A stretch of DNA of 64,000 nucleotides, taken from assembly GCF_002865645.1 (NCBI RefSeq), contig NW_020194575.1, forward strand, positions 807,247-871,246. Direction: 5' to 3'. The notes under the pieces are model-generated. The model was not told the origin of the DNA. It saw nothing but the letters and a program-made list of their open reading frames with translations, and did not search any database. Below, in pieces: positions 61,201 through 64,000 of this stretch. The position numbers were made by a program, and so were the translations under genes. This stretch comes from Hyaloscypha bicolor E (taxonomy: Eukaryota; Ascomycota; Leotiomycetes; Helotiales; Hyaloscyphaceae). How positions within the stretch are numbered: the stretch's first letter is position 1; every line of letters begins with the position of its first letter.

Positions 61201-61510
61201 AGTCATTGGAGATTGTTTGGCTGAGCCCGCTGTTGAGGGGAAGTGACTGGAGCATTGAGACACCATTTTCGAGGAGGAGCTCTTTGTCGTTCATGGGCTT
61301 TTGGGACACGATAGTGGTGAGAGCTTGGGCCATCGTTTCGGCTTCTTTGAGGTCAAGGTGGGTGAGGTCGTGGAGAATCGATGTCTTCACTGGATTCTCA
61401 TCTCCGGGCTTGCCCCCGGGAGCTGCTTCTGCGTCGGTCTGGCCATCGGGTGCTTTCGCGGGCTTCTTCTTGATGGTTCCGAATAGTGCTCTGAATGGGT
61501 TTGAGCCCAT
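58203..61510 (-). CDS. Ppo-type fatty-acid dioxygenase/P450 fusion (psi factor-producing oxygenase)
   Basis: Three exons (61510-60615, 60564-59998, 59949-58203) with introns GTGAGC...ACAG (50 nt) and GTGAGT...CCAG (48 nt) give 1069 aa, the usual Ppo length. The N-terminal haem peroxidase-like domain has distal His199 (FATIVIHECF) and the Y369-H-W-H372 motif, matching the radical Tyr and proximal His of PpoA. The C-terminal P450-like domain keeps the E925-G-M-R928 helix-K motif and haem Cys1001 in GHGLHYCFGARL. Such enzymes oxidise linoleic or oleic acid to hydroperoxides, then isomerise them to diols: oxylipins that tune sporulation. With both haem sites intact it resembles PpoA-like diol synthases more than PpoC, whose P450 half lacks the Cys. 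Product specificity not predictable. Confidence 0.92.
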
Positions 61511-62540
61511 TGTGATGTGATCTTGGCAATTGAGTGAAGGGTGAAATTAAGAGATGGTTCGGTTCACGAAGGAGCTTCAAGATGCGAGGGGAGGAAAATA
61601 GTGAGAGGGAAGAGTTAGGGAAGGCTCCGTCCGCCGAGGTGAGCTGTGCTGCTGAAAGGTGGTGGGCACGTGAGACGTATATGTGCCAACTTGGAAATTT
61701 CGCTTGCTTGCAACGTTGATTGGAGGAAACCATCCCAATGAAGAGCATCAGCTGCTACTTGCAGCAGAGCTGTTGCATTGCATTGCAGTAGTGTTCTGTT
61801 GTGGTACAGCAACTGAGAATTGTCCATCCTAATGAGCGATCAGGGTAGTTTTCAGCTCCCACCTTGCATAACTGTTCGTTTGCGGATTGGATATAATTCT
61901 TGTGGCTGGGATGCCGTGCCACTTCGTGCAGATCTCAGCTCCACAAACTACGGAGCTCCCCGCACGTCTTGCTCCAACCCCATTACTCTTTTCTCCTTGC
62001 TGTGGATCATAGCCTTTAAACCAATGTCTCAGGTGCAGCTTTAGCCAATTGCCCGTGGCTGGCTGTAAGACTGGGAAGTAGTTAGTTCGCCCGCTAATGT
62101 TCTTTACCCGCAGCTACGCCCAATTTACAAAGCTTGAATTCGTATTTATAATCTATTGGGAAATATGCGTCCTGCGTAAAAGAGAGACGGACGCGCTTCA
62201 GGGGCATGAGTTGCTGAAATCTGCACGGCTTTTTTAATTTCCGTCTACCTGAGTTTCTGTCACATCGCTTCCCGTAATTCCTGCAGCTGCTGTGCAACAT
62301 CAATGTCTCAATTTCTTCCAATCATTTTTGCACGCAGTCGCACTAGCGGGCCGACACGTCTTGGCCCGGGCCAATGCCCCGTATTACGAGTGCGAATCAG
62401 GTCGAGGTTGATGAATCATCGGTTGGGACCACGCATTCAGAGACCTCACTTCTAACTCCTTTCATTCACCACAACGCGAGAGAAAGATGTCAATTCGGGT
62501 GGTTGGAAGCCTTCATTCTCGATTCTAATAAATGGCTGGG
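61511..62540. promoter_or_regulatory. Upstream region of the Ppo gene
   Basis: About 1 kb of normal composition between the Ppo start and the next AT-rich block. Short ORFs on both strands lack support. It should hold the Ppo promoter; a CACGTG lies near 61667, about 160 bp upstream of the start codon. No other element recognised. Confidence 0.35.
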
Positions 62541-63512
62541 AAGGCCCCCTAATTTAAGTATTATTTTATATACTTATTTATTATAATAAGTTTAAAATTA
62601 TATATTTTACTTCGAAACCTAAAAGGAAATAGTTTAATAATAAAGTTTATTATAACTTCTTGCTATAATTATAAAAGAATAAAAAATAAATCAAGTATAT
62701 TATATAATAAATATTTCTTTACTTTAATTTATTAATAAACCAAATACATTTTAATATATTCTTTTATATTCTTTCTTATACTTTATTAAAAGTATTTCTA
62801 TAAGATATTTATTAATAAGTAATAAAATAATAAAATAAATTAGTAACTTATAAAACTATAATATTAAATTTAATATAGAACCAATTTTTATTTCTCTTAT
62901 AAGGTTTAAAAAGACCTTCTCTAAATAAAAGGCTATAATATAAATAATAATATAATTATAATATAGAAAGATTATTAATTTCTCTAATTAATATTTATAA
63001 TACTCGAGATTTATTATATATATTATAGTTATATACGACTTTATATATATTATAATTATACTTTTCTTATAAGATTATATACTTAAGATTTATTAATTTA
63101 TTCTACTAAAATACTTAATTAATTACTTATTTAGTTAAAAAAAAATTCTAATATTTTAGGAAATAATTTTACTATTATAATTTAAGTAATAAATACAAAA
63201 ATTATCTAATTAAATTAGAGTCAAATAAATAAAAAGAATTAGTAATTATATTTTAGATATAAGTACTAGCTAATAATTATAATTTTATTTAAGAATTAAA
63301 TATTTTAATTAGCCCGATTTAAAATACTAAGATATTATTTTATAAAATTAATTTTGTTTATTAGATCTTATATTATTTATTAATTTTTATATTAAAATAA
63401 TTTAATTAGTTTTATAAAAAGAATTTAATATAATATTTATATAAGAAACTTATATAAATATTTCTAAAATTCTAGAAATTATTTATAAGCTTTTAAAAGT
63501 ATATATTATAGT
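62541..63512 (-). repeat. AT-rich RIP block with a Gypsy-D-family LTR
   Basis: Very AT-rich and stop-filled. The reverse complement of about 62815-63060 aligns with the Gypsy-D LTR at 33884-34157 (TTCTATATTAAATTTAATA and the TTTATTATTTTATTACTTA block). No partner LTR is present before the window ends. Nothing else recognised in 63100-63512. Confidence 0.6.
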
Positions 63513-63640
63513 CAGTGTGGGAAATGAGTAGAGTAGAGTAGAGTAGTGGGCCCTACTCATATTCTACTCAAATAAATTTCTCACTACTCATACTCTACTC
63601 AATACTCTACTCAACTACTCTAGAATATTCTAGAGTAGTT
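63513..63640. mobile_element. hAT-like terminus with subterminal GAGTA repeats
   Basis: CAGTGTGGGAAATGAGTAG opens like the ends of the 9765-9949 MITE (CAGTGTGAGAAATGAATAG). It is followed by tandem GAGTA units and their inverted TACTC units around GGGCCC (about 63540-63635), resembling subterminal transposase-binding repeats. No right end and no second copy of the outside bases ATTATAGT are found, so the element is truncated or runs past the window. Confidence 0.5.
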
Positions 63641-64000
63641 AAGTAGTATGCACGTGATACTACACGTGATGTTACACGTGACACACTAGCCTAATTAGGT
63701 AAGGCTCCGGGGTAGCCCGAGTCTAGCGCCACTGCACTGCCCAATTAAGTAGTGGCAAGGCTTAGTAAGCAAGCTAGAACCTTAATATATTCATAGGTTT
63801 CCTTAGCTATTAAGGGCAAACTCTTCTCTCAAGGTATTCTTATTATTTAAATTATATAATAGACTTAATAAGAGTACTATTAAGATAATATCTTACTTAA
63901 AAAGCTGGGGGTTATTTAAAGACGAATTAGAAGAAGTAAAAGGAGAAGAAAAAAAGCAGGAAAAGAAAGATTTCGAGGAGGGAAATCTGGTTTTTATAGA
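63641..64000. other. End of window, no gene recognised
   Basis: Contains CACGTGAT repeats (63652-63680) like the promoter part of fungal LTRs, then a purine-rich stretch that may be early coding sequence of an element continuing beyond 64000. Confidence 0.3.

Overview
The window comes from a filamentous ascomycete (Pezizomycotina; Leotiomycetes is my guess from the gene families, not proven). Three things point there: split genes with 46-265 nt introns, many carrying CTAAC/CTGAC-like branch sites; a fungal gene set (Ppo-type fatty-acid dioxygenase, Zw10/Dsl1-like protein, M16 peptidase with an acidic tail, VPS62-like protein, filamentous-fungal membrane and orphan proteins); and AT-rich blocks in which transposon Gln codons have become TAG/TAA, the mark of RIP (repeat-induced point mutation).

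Layout. 1-9433 is a RIP-degraded transposon nest: Copia-A (545-5628, paired 328-bp LTRs, target duplication) sits inside an older unidentified element, followed by the 3' half of a second Copia with its LTR. 9434-21930 is a gene-poor transition zone: a 185-bp hAT-like MITE, a three-frame F-box pseudogene, an intact VPS62-like gene, a gag-only LTR element with its own target duplication, a solo LTR, a multi-membrane-span gene, a MITE, a frameshifted metallophosphoesterase and a second broken gene. 21985-39745 is an 18-kb AT-rich island of stacked dead LTR elements (Gypsy fragment, Copia-B, Copia-C, Gypsy-D). 39746-62540 is gene-rich: a 738-aa orphan protein, a MITE nested in a MITE, a 530-aa orphan, a Gypsy integrase relic, an M16 peptidase divergent from a Zw10-family gene, a foldback element with perfect 72-bp arms, and a 1069-aa Ppo dioxygenase. 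62540-64000 returns to AT-rich repeats and ends in a hAT-like terminus.

The host genes do not form a recognisable pathway cluster. They cover vesicle tethering (Zw10-like), proteolysis (M16), oxylipin synthesis (Ppo) and functions not yet assigned. The strongest non-routine signals are mobile elements whose boundaries can be read to the base: the gag-only element 15222-16268 (duplication GTCAG), the solo LTR 16288-16610 (AAGAA), the hAT-like MITE 9765-9949 (CTTGTATG), the nested pair 43259-44208 / 43612-43884 (GTTGGAAT / TAA) and Copia-B 24289-30352 (GTAAT). Splice models were made by eye from reading frame and splice signals. Family calls rest on remembered motifs, not on a database search.
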